A stretch of DNA of 64,000 nucleotides from Caballeronia glathei (GCF_000698595.1 NZ_JFHC01000009.1:1-64000); one strand, 5' to 3'; positions 44,059-53,512 are shown, counted from the stretch's first letter. Made by a program: numbers and translations. Notes: generated by a model from the sequence alone, not told the origin.

Positions 44059-44736
44059 ATGGCCTTCAGGCTCCTGCTCACGATGGCGCTCGAGGCACTG
44101 CTCTTCGCGGTGCTCCTGTTCGGCGCGGCCGGAACGCTGTGCTGGCCGGCGGCGTGGGCCTATCTCGCCGTGTTTTTCGGCGGCGGCACGTGGGCGGCGC
44201 TTGTGCTGCTGCGGCGCGATCCCGCGCTGCTCGCGGAGCGGATGAAATCGCCGTTTCAGTCCGGCCAGCCGTTCTGGGACAAGATATTTCTGCTTTCGAT
44301 GATCGTCGGCTGGTGCGCCTGGCTCGTGCTGATCGGACTCGATGCCGTGCGCTTCCGGTGGTCCGCCATGCCGGTCTGGCTGCAATGGGCGGGCGGGGCG
44401 CTGCTCTTGCTGTCGTTCTGGATGATCGCGCGCGTGTTTCTCGCGAACACGTTTCTTGCGCCTGTCGTCAGGATTCAGACGGAGCGCGCGCATCGCGTGA
44501 TTTCGACCGGCCCCTACGCGATCGTGCGCCATCCGCTCTATGCCGCCGCGCTGGTTTTCCTGCCCGCGAACGCACTCGTGCTCGGCTCGTGGTGGGGCGT
44601 GGCGGCGTCGCTCGTGCTGGCGGGCGGGATCGTCTACCGCACGGTGATGGAAGAGCGCGAGCTGATGCGCGGTCTCGACGGCTACCCGCAGTACGCCGCC
44701 CGCGTGCGATATCGCCTGATTCCGGGCGTCTGGTAG
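44059..44736 (+). CDS. Isoprenylcysteine carboxyl methyltransferase-like membrane protein
   Basis: The 225-residue integral membrane protein contains the ICMT/PEMT core (HRVISTGPYAIVRHPLYAA) and the final RVRYRLIPG motif with hydrophobic helices around them. Bacterial members methylate membrane lipids, small acids or quinone precursors rather than prenylated proteins. It begins 24 bases after ParA with a weak ribosome site, so co-transcription is likely. The substrate is unknown. Confidence 0.85.
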   Translation: MAFRLLLTMALEALLFAVLLFGAAGTLCWPAAWAYLAVFFGGGTWAALVLLRRDPALLAERMKSPFQSGQPFWDKIFLLSMIVGWCAWLVLIGLDAVRFRWSAMPVWLQWAGGALLLLSFWMIARVFLANTFLAPVVRIQTERAHRVISTGPYAIVRHPLYAAALVFLPANALVLGSWWGVAASLVLAGGIVYRTVMEERELMRGLDGYPQYAARVRYRLIPGVW

Positions 44737-44799
44737 GCGCGGCGGGTCCAGCCGGTTACCGGTGAATCACCGGTGTACTGGCGGTTCACCAGCCGTTCC

Positions 44800-45249
44800 C
44801 TAACCGCGCAGCAGCGCCGCCACGAAAATCACCGACGCCACCGCGCTCGCGCCCGTGCGCACGGCATGCAGCTTTCCCCACTTGTCCAGCAGCGAACGCG
44901 TTTCCTGCGATGCGAGGTCACGCCCGGGGGCGAGCAGCCGCGCATTGGTCGGCTTGATCACGATCAGCGTGAACGGCACGACGCCGCCGATCAGCACCGC
45001 GCCCGCCCGCCACGCCGCACCCCCGCCGAGCAACCACGCCGCCACGCCCGCCAGAGCGCTCGCCACCGCGAGCGGCGCCTGCATCAGCGTGGCGCGCTGG
45101 TAGCTGGGCGCCCAGAGCGCCGCGGCGGTTTTCGTGTCGAAGCGCATGCGGGCGGGATGCTCGACAGCACTGATATAAATGGCCGCTCCGGCGAACACGG
45201 CGCAGCCGAGCGTCGCGACGAACTGGGCGGCCTGAAGGATCAGAAGCAT
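44800..45249 (-). CDS. DUF1772-family membrane protein
   Basis: The 149-residue protein has four hydrophobic helices with the family opening LQAAQFVATLGCAVFAGAAIY and a later LIGGVVPFTLIVIKPTN. Such small membrane proteins often neighbour oxidoreductases or anthrone oxygenases, but their function is unknown. The start at 45249 has GGGGAGAAGC upstream. It is convergent with the methyltransferase gene. Confidence 0.78.
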   Translation of the reverse strand: MLLILQAAQFVATLGCAVFAGAAIYISAVEHPARMRFDTKTAAALWAPSYQRATLMQAPLAVASALAGVAAWLLGGGAAWRAGAVLIGGVVPFTLIVIKPTNARLLAPGRDLASQETRSLLDKWGKLHAVRTGASAVASVIFVAALLRG

Positions 45250-45668
45250 CGAGCTTCTCCCCGGGTTAGGGTCAACCCGCAGAAACATGTGGGAACTCGC
45301 GCAATTTTGGGGAATAAACCGCACCCACAGATGTTTTCATTGATGCAAGGGGCGCGTCCAACGCGCCGGTCCTGACAGCGTGTACGAGATTGTGCGCCCG
45401 GGAACCCTCGCAGACACGCCCGCCGCTGCCTCTCGCGGCTCCGGGCGCGCCAGGCGGGGTGTTCGCGGGCGGGCGGTGACGCGCGCTTTCCGGCTTCGGC
45501 GCTTCGTCGAGTGGTTTGCACGGAAGCTTGAACCGTGCGGACCCGGCCCCGGGCAGCGATGCTGCCGCGCTCACAAGGCGTGCCGGTCGCCGCTTGCGAC
45601 CGTTTCGCCGTGCTCGAGGCATGTTCGTCGTGCCGTTGCGCGGTCCTCGAAATTACAGAAAACGAGAA
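45250..45668. other. Intergenic region with divergent promoters
   Basis: This 419-base gap is very G/C-rich and contains several short inverted stretches. It holds the promoters of DUF1772 and the LysR gene. No open frame with a ribosome site is convincing. Confidence 0.45.
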
Positions 45669-46643
45669 ATGCCAGTGCAACTCACCAGCTCACGTAGTTC
45701 ACTCACTGTAGATAGCCTGAGCGGCATGGTCGCCTTCGTGCGTTCCGCCGAGTCCGGCAGTTTTGTCGCGGCTGGCCGCATCCTGGGCCTGTCGGCGTCG
45801 GCAATCGGCAAGAGCGTGATGCGGCTCGAGGCGAAACTCGGCGTCCAGCTGCTTCATCGGACCACCCGCCGTATCAGCCTCACCGACGAAGGCGCGCGCT
45901 TCTTCTCGCGATGCAAGAGCGTCCTGAGCGAGATCGAGGACGCCGAAAGCGACATCCTGCATACCGCCGACGCGCCTCGCGGACGCCTGCGAATCAGCAT
46001 GCCGGCGATGGGCTACCGGCTGCTGCTGCCGCTACTGCCCGAATTCCGGCAGCTCTATCCGGACATCCAGCTGGACATCGACTTCAGCGACCGCATCGTC
46101 GACCTGACGCAGGAAGGGTTCGACGCGGTGATCCGCACCGGCAAGCTCGCGGATTCCCAGCTGCTCGCGAAGCCGCTGATGCCGTACCGGCAGCTGATGG
46201 TGGCGTCGCCCGGTTATCTCGACCGCAACGGCACGCCGCAGACGCCGTCGGATCTCGCGCATCACAAGTCCATCCGCTACCGGCTGCCGGCCAACGGCCG
46301 GCTGCAGGAGTGGGCGTTCGAAAGCGATGCGCGCGCGCCGCACAATGCCGATCTCGTCACGACGCTGTCGTTCAACAACGTCGAAGCGGTGATCGACGCG
46401 TCCATCGCCGGGCTCGGGCTCGCCTATGTGCCTGATTTCATGGTGAAAAACGCGCTCGACAACGGCCAGTTGCAGACCGTGCTCGGCGACTTCACGCGTG
46501 TGCACGGGGTCTTCCAGATCCTGTGGCCTTCGAGCCGGCATATCGCGCCGCGCCTGCGCGTGTTCATCGACCACGTCGCGGGACGGCTCGGCGGGCAGGT
46601 TGCGCCGCGCCCCATCCGGTACGCGGCGGCATCGCCGGCCTGA
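45669..46643 (+). CDS. LysR-family regulator
   Basis: The 324-residue protein has an N-terminal winged helix-turn-helix (residues 15-80; SGSFVAAGRILGLSASAIGKSV) and a LysR effector domain. The ATG at 45669 gives MPVQLTSSR and is preceded by an A-rich stretch; the longer open frame adds 51 unlikely residues. It resembles LysR proteins that control metabolic or antioxidant genes next door, but no divergent target gene of clear function lies beside it. The gap after it is long. Confidence 0.88.
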   Translation: MPVQLTSSRSSLTVDSLSGMVAFVRSAESGSFVAAGRILGLSASAIGKSVMRLEAKLGVQLLHRTTRRISLTDEGARFFSRCKSVLSEIEDAESDILHTADAPRGRLRISMPAMGYRLLLPLLPEFRQLYPDIQLDIDFSDRIVDLTQEGFDAVIRTGKLADSQLLAKPLMPYRQLMVASPGYLDRNGTPQTPSDLAHHKSIRYRLPANGRLQEWAFESDARAPHNADLVTTLSFNNVEAVIDASIAGLGLAYVPDFMVKNALDNGQLQTVLGDFTRVHGVFQILWPSSRHIAPRLRVFIDHVAGRLGGQVAPRPIRYAAASPA

Positions 46644-47486
46644 CGGGCGCCGAAGGCACACGCCTGACGGAGTCTGACAGAGCGGCGCTGCGGCTGGCAT
46701 GCGGCTGTCATGCGGGTTGCCATGCATTCGCGGACTGCTGCGCGCAGTTGGCGCTTGCCGGTTTGCCCGGCTGATTCGCTTCGCTGATCGTTTCGGTTCA
46801 TCGGTTCGCTCCGCGCGTCGGGCGAGCGGGCGAACCGAAGCGCATCGGATGCGAAGCGTGCCCGCGCACTCCGTCCGGCAGCTGATTTCGGCCGCCGCTG
46901 ACAAGCTCGTGCCGAACGTAGGGCGTCGTCCCGCGCCACAGAGGTCGGTCGCCTAGCGTCAGAGCTGGCGAGACTGGACGACGTTTGTGCCATACCGGTC
47001 GCATTCAGAAAGCGATCCCGTCGCCGTCTGAACGCCTGTTCGGGGCGCTCGCGGGCCGGTTGCATATCGTCGTCCCACGAAAAGTTTGCCCGCGAGTCAT
47101 CCCATGAGCCGTCGCAGAACACGGCGGCTGGTGACGACCTGCATCGTGACGCCGTTTTTCCCAGGCGCGACGGATGAAGTCGTGCGGGCAACCGTCCAGG
47201 TCGAGTGCTGGTGCGCGCGTGAGGCAGCCGCCTCGGAGGCGCGGCGCACCGTCTCGGCGGGTTGGCGCGCCGGACCAGACGAGTGCGCACCTCATCATGG
47301 AGTGCTGCGACCACCGTGGCATCCCACGACCAGCATGGTCATCAGCATCAGATGCTAATATTTACGCATGCCGCGTCGTCCTCAGCTTGCCGTGACGCGC
47401 TACGCGTCGCAGACACAAGTTTCGTGCGCCGTTTCCCAGCCGGTATTTAAATGGCTCGTTGTCCATCTTCGAACGGGTGAGCATCG
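46644..47486. other. Long gene-poor region
   Basis: These 843 bases carry no gene I can support. Many open frames exist on both strands, but they are arginine-rich or lack ribosome sites. One plus-strand frame from 47104 (MSRRRTRRL) has fairly even codon use and could be a remnant. I see no repeats, tRNA or recognisable mobile element. Confidence 0.5.
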
Positions 47487-47750
47487 ATGGAAAGAATCGA
47501 CTCGTACAAGGGCTTTGAAGTCACCGTGACGCTTGAGTCTGTGCGGGCTGTGTCGAGCGAATTCACATATGGACCCCCGGTGGGGTACGTTGCAGTGGTG
47601 AGTATCTGCACGGCGGACCCGAAAAGACCAATAGGCGTACCGATTCGGCTCGTGACAGAAGGAAACCGCGTCTTCGGCACGGAGGACGAAGGTTTGACGG
47701 CAGGATTCAAGGCCGCACAGCGTGTGATAGACGACAAGGTTGGCCCTTGA
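47487..47750 (+). CDS. Unknown small protein
   Basis: The 87-residue product starts at the ATG at 47487 behind CGGGTGAGC. It is a soluble acidic domain with alternating strands (GFEVTVTLESVRAVS, VGYVAVVSICT, PIRLVTEGNRV) and a final amphipathic helix. It resembles small stand-alone proteins often found in Burkholderia near regulatory genes. No family is assigned. A clear terminator lies 97 bases downstream. Confidence 0.72.
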   Translation: MERIDSYKGFEVTVTLESVRAVSSEFTYGPPVGYVAVVSICTADPKRPIGVPIRLVTEGNRVFGTEDEGLTAGFKAAQRVIDDKVGP

Positions 47751-48129
47751 TTTAAAGACGTCTGCTCGTTTATCGGCCGAAGTCCGCGAACGCGACGGCA
47801 CCGAACATCTGTCGTGCCGTCGCGGCACGGTCTCTGAATACACAATGCCCCGGCGTCTCCTTCACAGGAGGCCCGGGGCGTTTTCATTGGCTCAAGTCCG
47901 TCCGTGACCACGACGACTCTGGCACCCTGCGGCACCCCTCCATAGGCCCGTAGCACTCGCTTTGTAACCCGGTAGCAATTACCTGGCGCCCTGCGCCGAA
48001 CGCGCCGCGCGCCGGCGTAGGTCGCGGTTTTCCGCTGAAAACAACGAACATCGCGGCCGATGCCTCGCGCGATTTCGATGTATAAAAATCACATGCGCGT
48101 TGCGCGGTGAGCGGACGGGGGCCGGACCG
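47751..48129. other. Intergenic region
   Basis: The 379-base stretch contains the terminator at 47847-47885, then a G/C-rich section and an A/T-rich box (TATAAAA near 48081) that may be the promoter of the next operon. No gene is seen. Confidence 0.5.
47847..47885 (+). terminator. Intrinsic terminator downstream of the 87-residue gene
   Basis: GCCCCGG at 47847-47853 pairs with CCGGGGC at 47873-47879, with an inner CTCC/GGAG stem, and is followed by GTTTTC. It lies 97 bases after the stop at 47750, leaving room for an untranslated tail or a small RNA. Confidence 0.72.
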
Positions 48130-48477
48130 ATGCCTGAGCAGATCTCGAAGTATCCCGACGTGACGCTTCAGGTGCTGAAGGGCGCGGGAGCGAAGTGCGG
48201 CGAGGGCGCCGAGCAGAAGATCCTGAAGCAGTGCCCCGCCGAGCGTTTCTGCTCGCTGCCGACGGGGGAAATCTGCGTCTATGGTATCGACGGCATCGCG
48301 AACATGACGCAGATCAGCCCGCGCGAAATCGCCACGGCAATCGCCCCGCTGGTGCCGCCCGAGCCCGCCGACCCGCCCGCCGCCGTATGGGTCGAGGCGA
48401 TCATCCTCGGCATCGTCTTTTTCGCGGGCATCGTGCTCGGGCGCTTTCTCAGGAAGCGCAGGAGCGTGAGCCCATGA
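48130..48477 (+). CDS. Unknown single-pass membrane protein
   Basis: The 115-residue product has four cysteines in the first half (AKCGEG, KQCPAE, RFCSLP, EICVYG), then a single transmembrane helix near the C terminus (EAIILGIVFFAGIVLGRFL) and a basic end. A cysteine-rich head placed before the anchor suggests an extracytoplasmic or disulfide-stabilised domain, but no signal peptide is visible. The stop overlaps the next gene by four bases, so the two are translationally coupled. Confidence 0.72.
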   Translation: MPEQISKYPDVTLQVLKGAGAKCGEGAEQKILKQCPAERFCSLPTGEICVYGIDGIANMTQISPREIATAIAPLVPPEPADPPAAVWVEAIILGIVFFAGIVLGRFLRKRRSVSP

Positions 48478-48842
48478 TCTACGTCGCGCTCGCCGATCTC
48501 GTGCTGATCGCGCATCTCGCGTTCGTCGTGTTCGCGCTTCTGGGCGGCGTGCTCGTGCTGCGCTATCCGCGCCTGCTCTGGGTGCACCTGCCGGTGCTGG
48601 CGTGGGGCGTCGTGGTCGAATGGGCGGACTGGGTGTGCCCGCTTACGCCGCTCGAAAATCATCTGCTGCGCATGGGCGGCGAGGCGGGCTACGCGGGCGG
48701 GTTCATCGAGCGCTTCGTTTCGAAAATCCTCTACCCCGAGGCGCTCACGCTGATCCTGCGCTACGTGCTCGGGCTCGTGCTGATCGCGGTCAACGTGGCG
48801 GTGTATGCGTTCGTGTTCGCGGCGCGGCGCCGCGCGGCCTGA
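48474..48842 (+). CDS. DUF2784-family membrane protein
   Basis: The 122-residue protein is a small multi-pass membrane protein with the family pattern LADLVLIAHLAFVVFALLGG, WADWVCPLTPLEN and a third helix in LILRYVLGLVLIAV. The function is unknown in the family. It starts in an ATGA overlap with the unknown membrane protein at 48130 and is convergent with the zinc-ribbon gene. Confidence 0.85.
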   Translation: MIYVALADLVLIAHLAFVVFALLGGVLVLRYPRLLWVHLPVLAWGVVVEWADWVCPLTPLENHLLRMGGEAGYAGGFIERFVSKILYPEALTLILRYVLGLVLIAVNVAVYAFVFAARRRAA

Positions 48843-48857
48843 CGCACGCTCGCGCCT

Positions 48858-49022
48858 TCAGCTCTTTTTCGTCGTCTTCGCGACAAACGGCGTCGGCACG
48901 TGCTGGACTTTCTCGCTGCCGCACTTCGGACACTGCGGATGGATCGTCTCGTGTTCCGCGAGATGTTCCGCATGCTCGAACGTCTCGCCGCATTCCTCGC
49001 AACGATACTGATAAGTCGGCAT
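48858..49022 (-). CDS. FmdB-family zinc-ribbon protein
   Basis: A 54-residue protein starts at 49022 with TTGGAGGAG upstream and opens MPTYQYRCEECG. A second CxxC pair lies at PQCPKCGS, so two CxxC pairs bind one zinc. It fits the FmdB-like regulatory or zinc-ribbon family found in many bacteria. The tail is basic and Lys/Thr-rich. It is too short for common gene lists but is a clear gene. Confidence 0.85.
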   Translation of the reverse strand: MPTYQYRCEECGETFEHAEHLAEHETIHPQCPKCGSEKVQHVPTPFVAKTTKKS

Positions 49023-49152
49023 GGCTCTCCTCCAACCGGGATTGCGCGGACGCGCGCTGCTTGCGAGCGCGTAAGCAATAACCCATTCTAGGCAGAAAAC
49101 GGGCGCGCCGGGCGCTCATTGCCCGTGCCGGGGCCCGCTTGACGCGCGCGCG

Positions 49153-49968
49153 TCACGCCGCCGCGGAGCGCCGCACGACCGGCGTCTCCGGCGTCGGATA
49201 GCCTGCCTTCGCGAACGTTTCGATGATCGCGCGATTCGTGTCGAAATAGACCTGCCAGTAGTCTTTCGTATGCGTGTACGGGCGCACGCACAGGAGCGGG
49301 CCTTCGGGCGTGAACGAGAGCACTTCGATGTCGGGCGCGGGCGTCTCCGACACGTTCGGAATCTGCGCGACCGCGGCCTTCAGGCGCGCGATGGCGTCGA
49401 GCGGATCGACGCCGTTGGCGATCTTCGCGGTGAGCTCCACGCGCCGGTACGGCAGCAGGCTGTAGTTCCAGATCGTGTCGGAGAAGATCTTGTTGTTGCC
49501 GACGATCGTCGCGACGTTGTCGGGCGTGGTGATCATCGTGACGAACAGGCCCAGTTCCGTGACGGTGCCGGTCACGCCGCCCGCCGAAACGAAATCCCCG
49601 ACCGCGAACGGCCTCAGGATCTGCATGAACACGCCCGCGGCGAAGTGCGCGAGCAGTCCGCCCCACGCGACGCCGATTGCGAGGCCGAGACCCGCGATCA
49701 GCGCGGCGAACGACGTTGTCTGAACGCCGAAGATCTGAAGGATCGCGAGGATCAGCAGCACGTTCAGGAGCGCGCCGAGGATCGAGCCCAGATAGTGCGC
49801 GAGCGTCGGATCGATGCGCTCGTTGCGCGCGAGGATCTTGCGCAACGCTTTGGTCACGAGCCCGATCAGCCATCGCCCGACGATCCACAGCGCAATCGCT
49901 GAGAGGATCATGATCCCGAATTCCACCCCGCGGGTCATGATGAAAACGCGTACGGTCTCGAAGTTCAT
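49153..49968 (-). CDS. MscS-family mechanosensitive ion channel
   Basis: The 271-residue protein has N-terminal hydrophobic helices and a pore helix rich in Gly and Ala (LIAGLGLAIGVAWGGLLAH). A beta domain follows (VGDFVSAGGVTGTVTELGLFVTMI), then a cytoplasmic vestibule. This is a minimal MscS-like channel that opens under osmotic down-shock. The ATG at 49968 gives MNFETVRVFI, removing an N-terminal stretch not found in the family. It stands alone on the minus strand. Confidence 0.92.
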   Translation of the reverse strand: MNFETVRVFIMTRGVEFGIMILSAIALWIVGRWLIGLVTKALRKILARNERIDPTLAHYLGSILGALLNVLLILAILQIFGVQTTSFAALIAGLGLAIGVAWGGLLAHFAAGVFMQILRPFAVGDFVSAGGVTGTVTELGLFVTMITTPDNVATIVGNNKIFSDTIWNYSLLPYRRVELTAKIANGVDPLDAIARLKAAVAQIPNVSETPAPDIEVLSFTPEGPLLCVRPYTHTKDYWQVYFDTNRAIIETFAKAGYPTPETPVVRRSAAA

Positions 49969-50071
49969 ATTGTTCTCGCTTGGGACGCGTGCAGTCGGAA
50001 ATCTTTGCCTGATTGCCTCGTGAGTTATAGGCGAAGGGCGGCGTGTCCGCAAGCGGGATGAAGCACGGTGC

Positions 50072-50602
50072 TCAGGTCCAGTCCGAGGGCGAATCGTCGA
50101 GGTCGGGCAGCGTGAGTCCCGACGCCGGCAGCGGCAGCGCCGTCTTGTAGCGCACCTGCTTGAGCGCGAAGCTCGAGCGGATGTTCGACACCCCCGGAAT
50201 CTTCGTGAGCCGGTCCAGGATGAAGCGCTCGAGCGCCATCACGTCGGGCACGACGACGCGCAGCAGGTAGTCGGCGTCGCCCGTCATCAGGTAGCACTCC
50301 ATCACCTCCGGCCGCTCGCCGATCGCGCGCTCGAAACGCGTGAGCGCGTCCTCCACCTGCTTTTCGAGACTCACCTGAATGAACACGTTGATGCGCAGGC
50401 CGAGCACCTCGGGGTTGAGCAGCGTGACGTGCTGCTTGAAGATCCCCGTTTTTTCGAGCGCGCGCACGCGGTTGAAGCAGGGCGTGGGCGACAGGTTCAC
50501 CGCGCGCGCCAGCTCGGAATTGGTGATGCGCGCGTTCTGCTGAAGCTGGTTGAGGATGCCGATGTCGGTGCGGTCCAGGCGCTGTTTCGACGAAGAGGTC
50601 AT
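50072..50602 (-). CDS. Lrp/AsnC-family transcriptional regulator
   Basis: The 176-residue protein has an N-terminal helix-turn-helix (residues 10-55; [23 protein letters not shown]) and a C-terminal RAM ligand-binding domain with the [11 protein letters not shown] motif. Lrp-type proteins sense amino acids and control catabolism. It is divergent from the large E1 dehydrogenase at 50754 with 151 A/T-richer bases between, the same arrangement as mdeR and mdeB of the methionine-degradation locus in Pseudomonas. Confidence 0.92.
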   Translation of the reverse strand: MTSSSKQRLDRTDIGILNQLQQNARITNSELARAVNLSPTPCFNRVRALEKTGIFKQHVTLLNPEVLGLRINVFIQVSLEKQVEDALTRFERAIGERPEVMECYLMTGDADYLLRVVVPDVMALERFILDRLTKIPGVSNIRSSFALKQVRYKTALPLPASGLTLPDLDDSPSDWT

Positions 50603-50753
50603 AGTTGAAATATTCCGTGTATCGATGGCGACGAAGAATAAACACTCTATCTGTCAGCATTAAGACAAGCAAATGAGACGCACATTCTGCGCTTGCGTGG
50701 CTATGCTGTTTCAATCGTCATTGAATCTTCATCGTTACTGCGGAGTCGCCCCC

Positions 50754-53462
50754 ATGACCGATTTATCCAGCGGAACCACCCAGATTGTGTCCATAGCCAA
50801 AGGCCGCGAGGACAGCGACCCGGGCGAAACGGCCGAGTGGCTCGAAGCGCTCGACGCCGTCGTAAGCCACGTCGGCAAGGAGCGCGCCCAGTACCTGTTC
50901 GACCGCCTCTCCGACCACGCGCTGTCGATCGGCGTCGAATCGGCGCGCGCGCGCATCACACCCTATGCGAACACGATTTCCGTTGAGCGGCAGCCGCCGT
51001 ATCCGGGCAATCTCGACATCGAGGAACGGCTCGCCGCCGTGCTGCGCTGGAATGCGCTCGCGATGGTCGTGCGCGCGAACCGCGCGTACGGCGAGCTGGG
51101 CGGGCATATCGCGAGCTATGCGTCGGCCGCCGACCTGTTCGAAGTGGGCTTCAACCATTTTTTCCGCGCATCGGGCGAGGACGGGCAGACGGGCGGCGAC
51201 CTCGTGTATTTCCAGCCGCACTCGTCGCCGGGCGTCTATGCGCGGGCCTTCCTCGAAGGCTTCCTCGACGAGGCGCATCTGCGGCACTACCGGCGCGAGA
51301 TCGCCGGTCCGGGGCTGTGTTCGTATCCGCATCCCTGGCTGATGCCGGACTTCTGGCAGTTTCCGACCGGCTCGATGGGCATCGGTCCGATCAATTCGAT
51401 CTATCAGGCGCGCTTCATGCGCTATCTGCAAAACCGCGGCCTGCAGAAAACGGACGGGCGCAAGGTCTGGGGCTTCTTCGGCGACGGCGAGATGGACGAG
51501 CCCGAGTCGATCGGCGCGCTTTCGCTCGCGGCGCGCGAGCAGCTCGACAACCTCGTGTTCGTGATCAACTGCAACCTGCAGCGGCTCGACGGGCCGGTGC
51601 GCAGCAACGGGCGCATCGTCGACGAGCTGGAGGCGCAGTTCACCGGCGCGGGCTGGAACGTGATCAAGGTGCTGTGGGGCTCGGACTGGGACGCGCTCTT
51701 CGCCCGCGACCGCTCGGGTGCCTTGCTGCGCGCGTTCGCGCATACCGTGGACGGCCAGTTCCAGACCTTCTCCGCCAACGACGGCCGCTACAACCGTGAG
51801 CGCTTCTTCGGCCAGAACGCCGAGCTTGCCGCGCTCGCCGCGCATCTGTCCGACGAGGACATCGACCGCCTGCGCCGCGGCGGCCACGACGTGAGGAAGC
51901 TTCACGCGGCGTATGCCGCGGCGCTCGCGCACAAGGGCCGCCCGACCGTGATTCTCGCCAAGACGATGAAGGGCTTCGGCATGGGCGCGGGCGGGCAGGG
52001 CCGCATGACCACGCACCAGCAGAAGAAGCTCGATTTCGACGACCTGAAGGCGTTCCGCGACCGCTTCCGCCTGCCGCTCTCGGACGCCGACGTGGAGCAC
52101 CTCGAGTTCTACAGGCCCGCCGCCGACAGCCCCGAGATGCGGTACCTGCATGAGCGCCGCGCGGCGCTCGGCGGCTATCTGCCGCGCCGGCGCAAGGCCG
52201 CGTCGGAGAGCCTGGCCGTGCCGCCTCTCGCGACGTGGGCGCAGTTCGCGCTGGAGGCGAACGGCAAGGAGATGTCCACGACCATGGCGATCGTGCGCAT
52301 GCTCGGCAGCCTGCTGAAGGACGCATCGATCGGGCCGCGCGTGGTGCCCGTCGTCGCCGACGAGGCGCGCACCTTCGGCATGGCGAACATGTTCCGGCAG
52401 GTTGGCATCTACTCGCCGCTCGGGCAGCTCTACGAGCCCGAGGACCTCGGCTCGATGCTCTACTACCGCGAGGACACCCGCGGGCAGATCCTGGAGGAGG
52501 GCATTTCCGAGGCGGGCGCGATGTCGTCGTGGATCGCGGCGGCGACGTCCTACAGCGTGCACGACCTGCCGATGCTGCCGTTCTACATCTACTACTCGAT
52601 GTTCGGCTTCCAGCGCATCGGCGACATCATCTGGGCCGCCGCCGACCAGCGCTCGCGCGGCTTTCTGATCGGCGCGACGGCGGGCAAGACGACGCTCGGC
52701 GGCGAAGGGCTGCAGCATCAGGACGGCAGCAGCCATCTGGCCGCATCGACGATTCCGAACTGCCGCGCCTACGATCCGGCGTTCGCGTACGAAGTGGCGG
52801 CGATCGTCGACGAAGGCATGCGCGAGATGGTCGAGCGCCAGCACGACGTCTTCTATTACATGACCGTGATGAACGAGAACTACGCGCAGCCGTCGGCGCC
52901 GGGCGCGCTCGACGCCACGCTGCGCGAGGGCATTCTCAAGGGCATGTACCGGCTGTCAGGCAGCGAGGCGGCGCAGGTTCAGCTGCTCGGCTCGGGTGCG
53001 ATTCTCGGCGAAGCGATCGCCGCGCAGATGCTGCTGAAGGAGGACTGGAACGTCGAGGCCGCCGTCTGGAGCGTGACGAGCTTCACCGAGCTGCATCGCG
53101 ACGGCGCCGCGTCGGAGCGCAGCGAGCGGCTCGGGGAGGCGGCGGCCGCGCCGTTCGTCACAACGGCGCTGGAGGGTTCGCGCGGCCCCGTGATCGCGGC
53201 GACCGACTACGCGCGCGCCGTGCCCGAGCTGATCCGCGCCTACGTGCCGCGCCGCTACGTGACGCTCGGCACCGACGGCTTCGGGCGCAGCGACACGCGG
53301 CAATCGCTGCGCGAGTTCTTCGAAGTGGACCGCAGGTCGATCGTGCTTGCGGCGCTGAAGGCGCTCGCCGACGAAGGGGCGATCGACGCGCAGGTGGTCG
53401 GCCTCGCGCGGGAGCGGTACGGCAAGGGCCAGGTGCAGGCCGGGGCGCCCTGGCAGCGCTAG
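50754..53462 (+). CDS. Homodimeric-type 2-oxoacid dehydrogenase E1 (AceE/MdeB-like)
   Basis: The 902-residue protein is a thiamin-diphosphate-dependent E1 of the AceE type, where both subunit functions lie in one chain. The cofactor motif GDGEMDEPES is near residue 243, and other conserved segments are YHPHSSPG-like and HQDGSSHL. AceE relatives include pyruvate dehydrogenase E1 and the MdeB 2-oxobutyrate dehydrogenase. The divergent Lrp regulator and the absence of an adjacent E2/E3 pair favour an MdeB-like role that borrows the housekeeping E2 and E3. The ATG at 50754 has CGGAGTC upstream. Confidence 0.9.
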   Translation: MTDLSSGTTQIVSIAKGREDSDPGETAEWLEALDAVVSHVGKERAQYLFDRLSDHALSIGVESARARITPYANTISVERQPPYPGNLDIEERLAAVLRWNALAMVVRANRAYGELGGHIASYASAADLFEVGFNHFFRASGEDGQTGGDLVYFQPHSSPGVYARAFLEGFLDEAHLRHYRREIAGPGLCSYPHPWLMPDFWQFPTGSMGIGPINSIYQARFMRYLQNRGLQKTDGRKVWGFFGDGEMDEPESIGALSLAAREQLDNLVFVINCNLQRLDGPVRSNGRIVDELEAQFTGAGWNVIKVLWGSDWDALFARDRSGALLRAFAHTVDGQFQTFSANDGRYNRERFFGQNAELAALAAHLSDEDIDRLRRGGHDVRKLHAAYAAALAHKGRPTVILAKTMKGFGMGAGGQGRMTTHQQKKLDFDDLKAFRDRFRLPLSDADVEHLEFYRPAADSPEMRYLHERRAALGGYLPRRRKAASESLAVPPLATWAQFALEANGKEMSTTMAIVRMLGSLLKDASIGPRVVPVVADEARTFGMANMFRQVGIYSPLGQLYEPEDLGSMLYYREDTRGQILEEGISEAGAMSSWIAAATSYSVHDLPMLPFYIYYSMFGFQRIGDIIWAAADQRSRGFLIGATAGKTTLGGEGLQHQDGSSHLAASTIPNCRAYDPAFAYEVAAIVDEGMREMVERQHDVFYYMTVMNENYAQPSAPGALDATLREGILKGMYRLSGSEAAQVQLLGSGAILGEAIAAQMLLKEDWNVEAAVWSVTSFTELHRDGAASERSERLGEAAAAPFVTTALEGSRGPVIAATDYARAVPELIRAYVPRRYVTLGTDGFGRSDTRQSLREFFEVDRRSIVLAALKALADEGAIDAQVVGLARERYGKGQVQAGAPWQR

Positions 53463-53512
53463 GCCGCGGCCGTGCCGTGCCGCGCGGGAAACCTCGCGCG
53501 GCACGGCGCCGC

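Noticed and set aside
46644-47486. tRNA or small RNA genes in the long gap
   Set aside because: No cloverleaf, T-loop or promoter-terminator pair is visible by eye.
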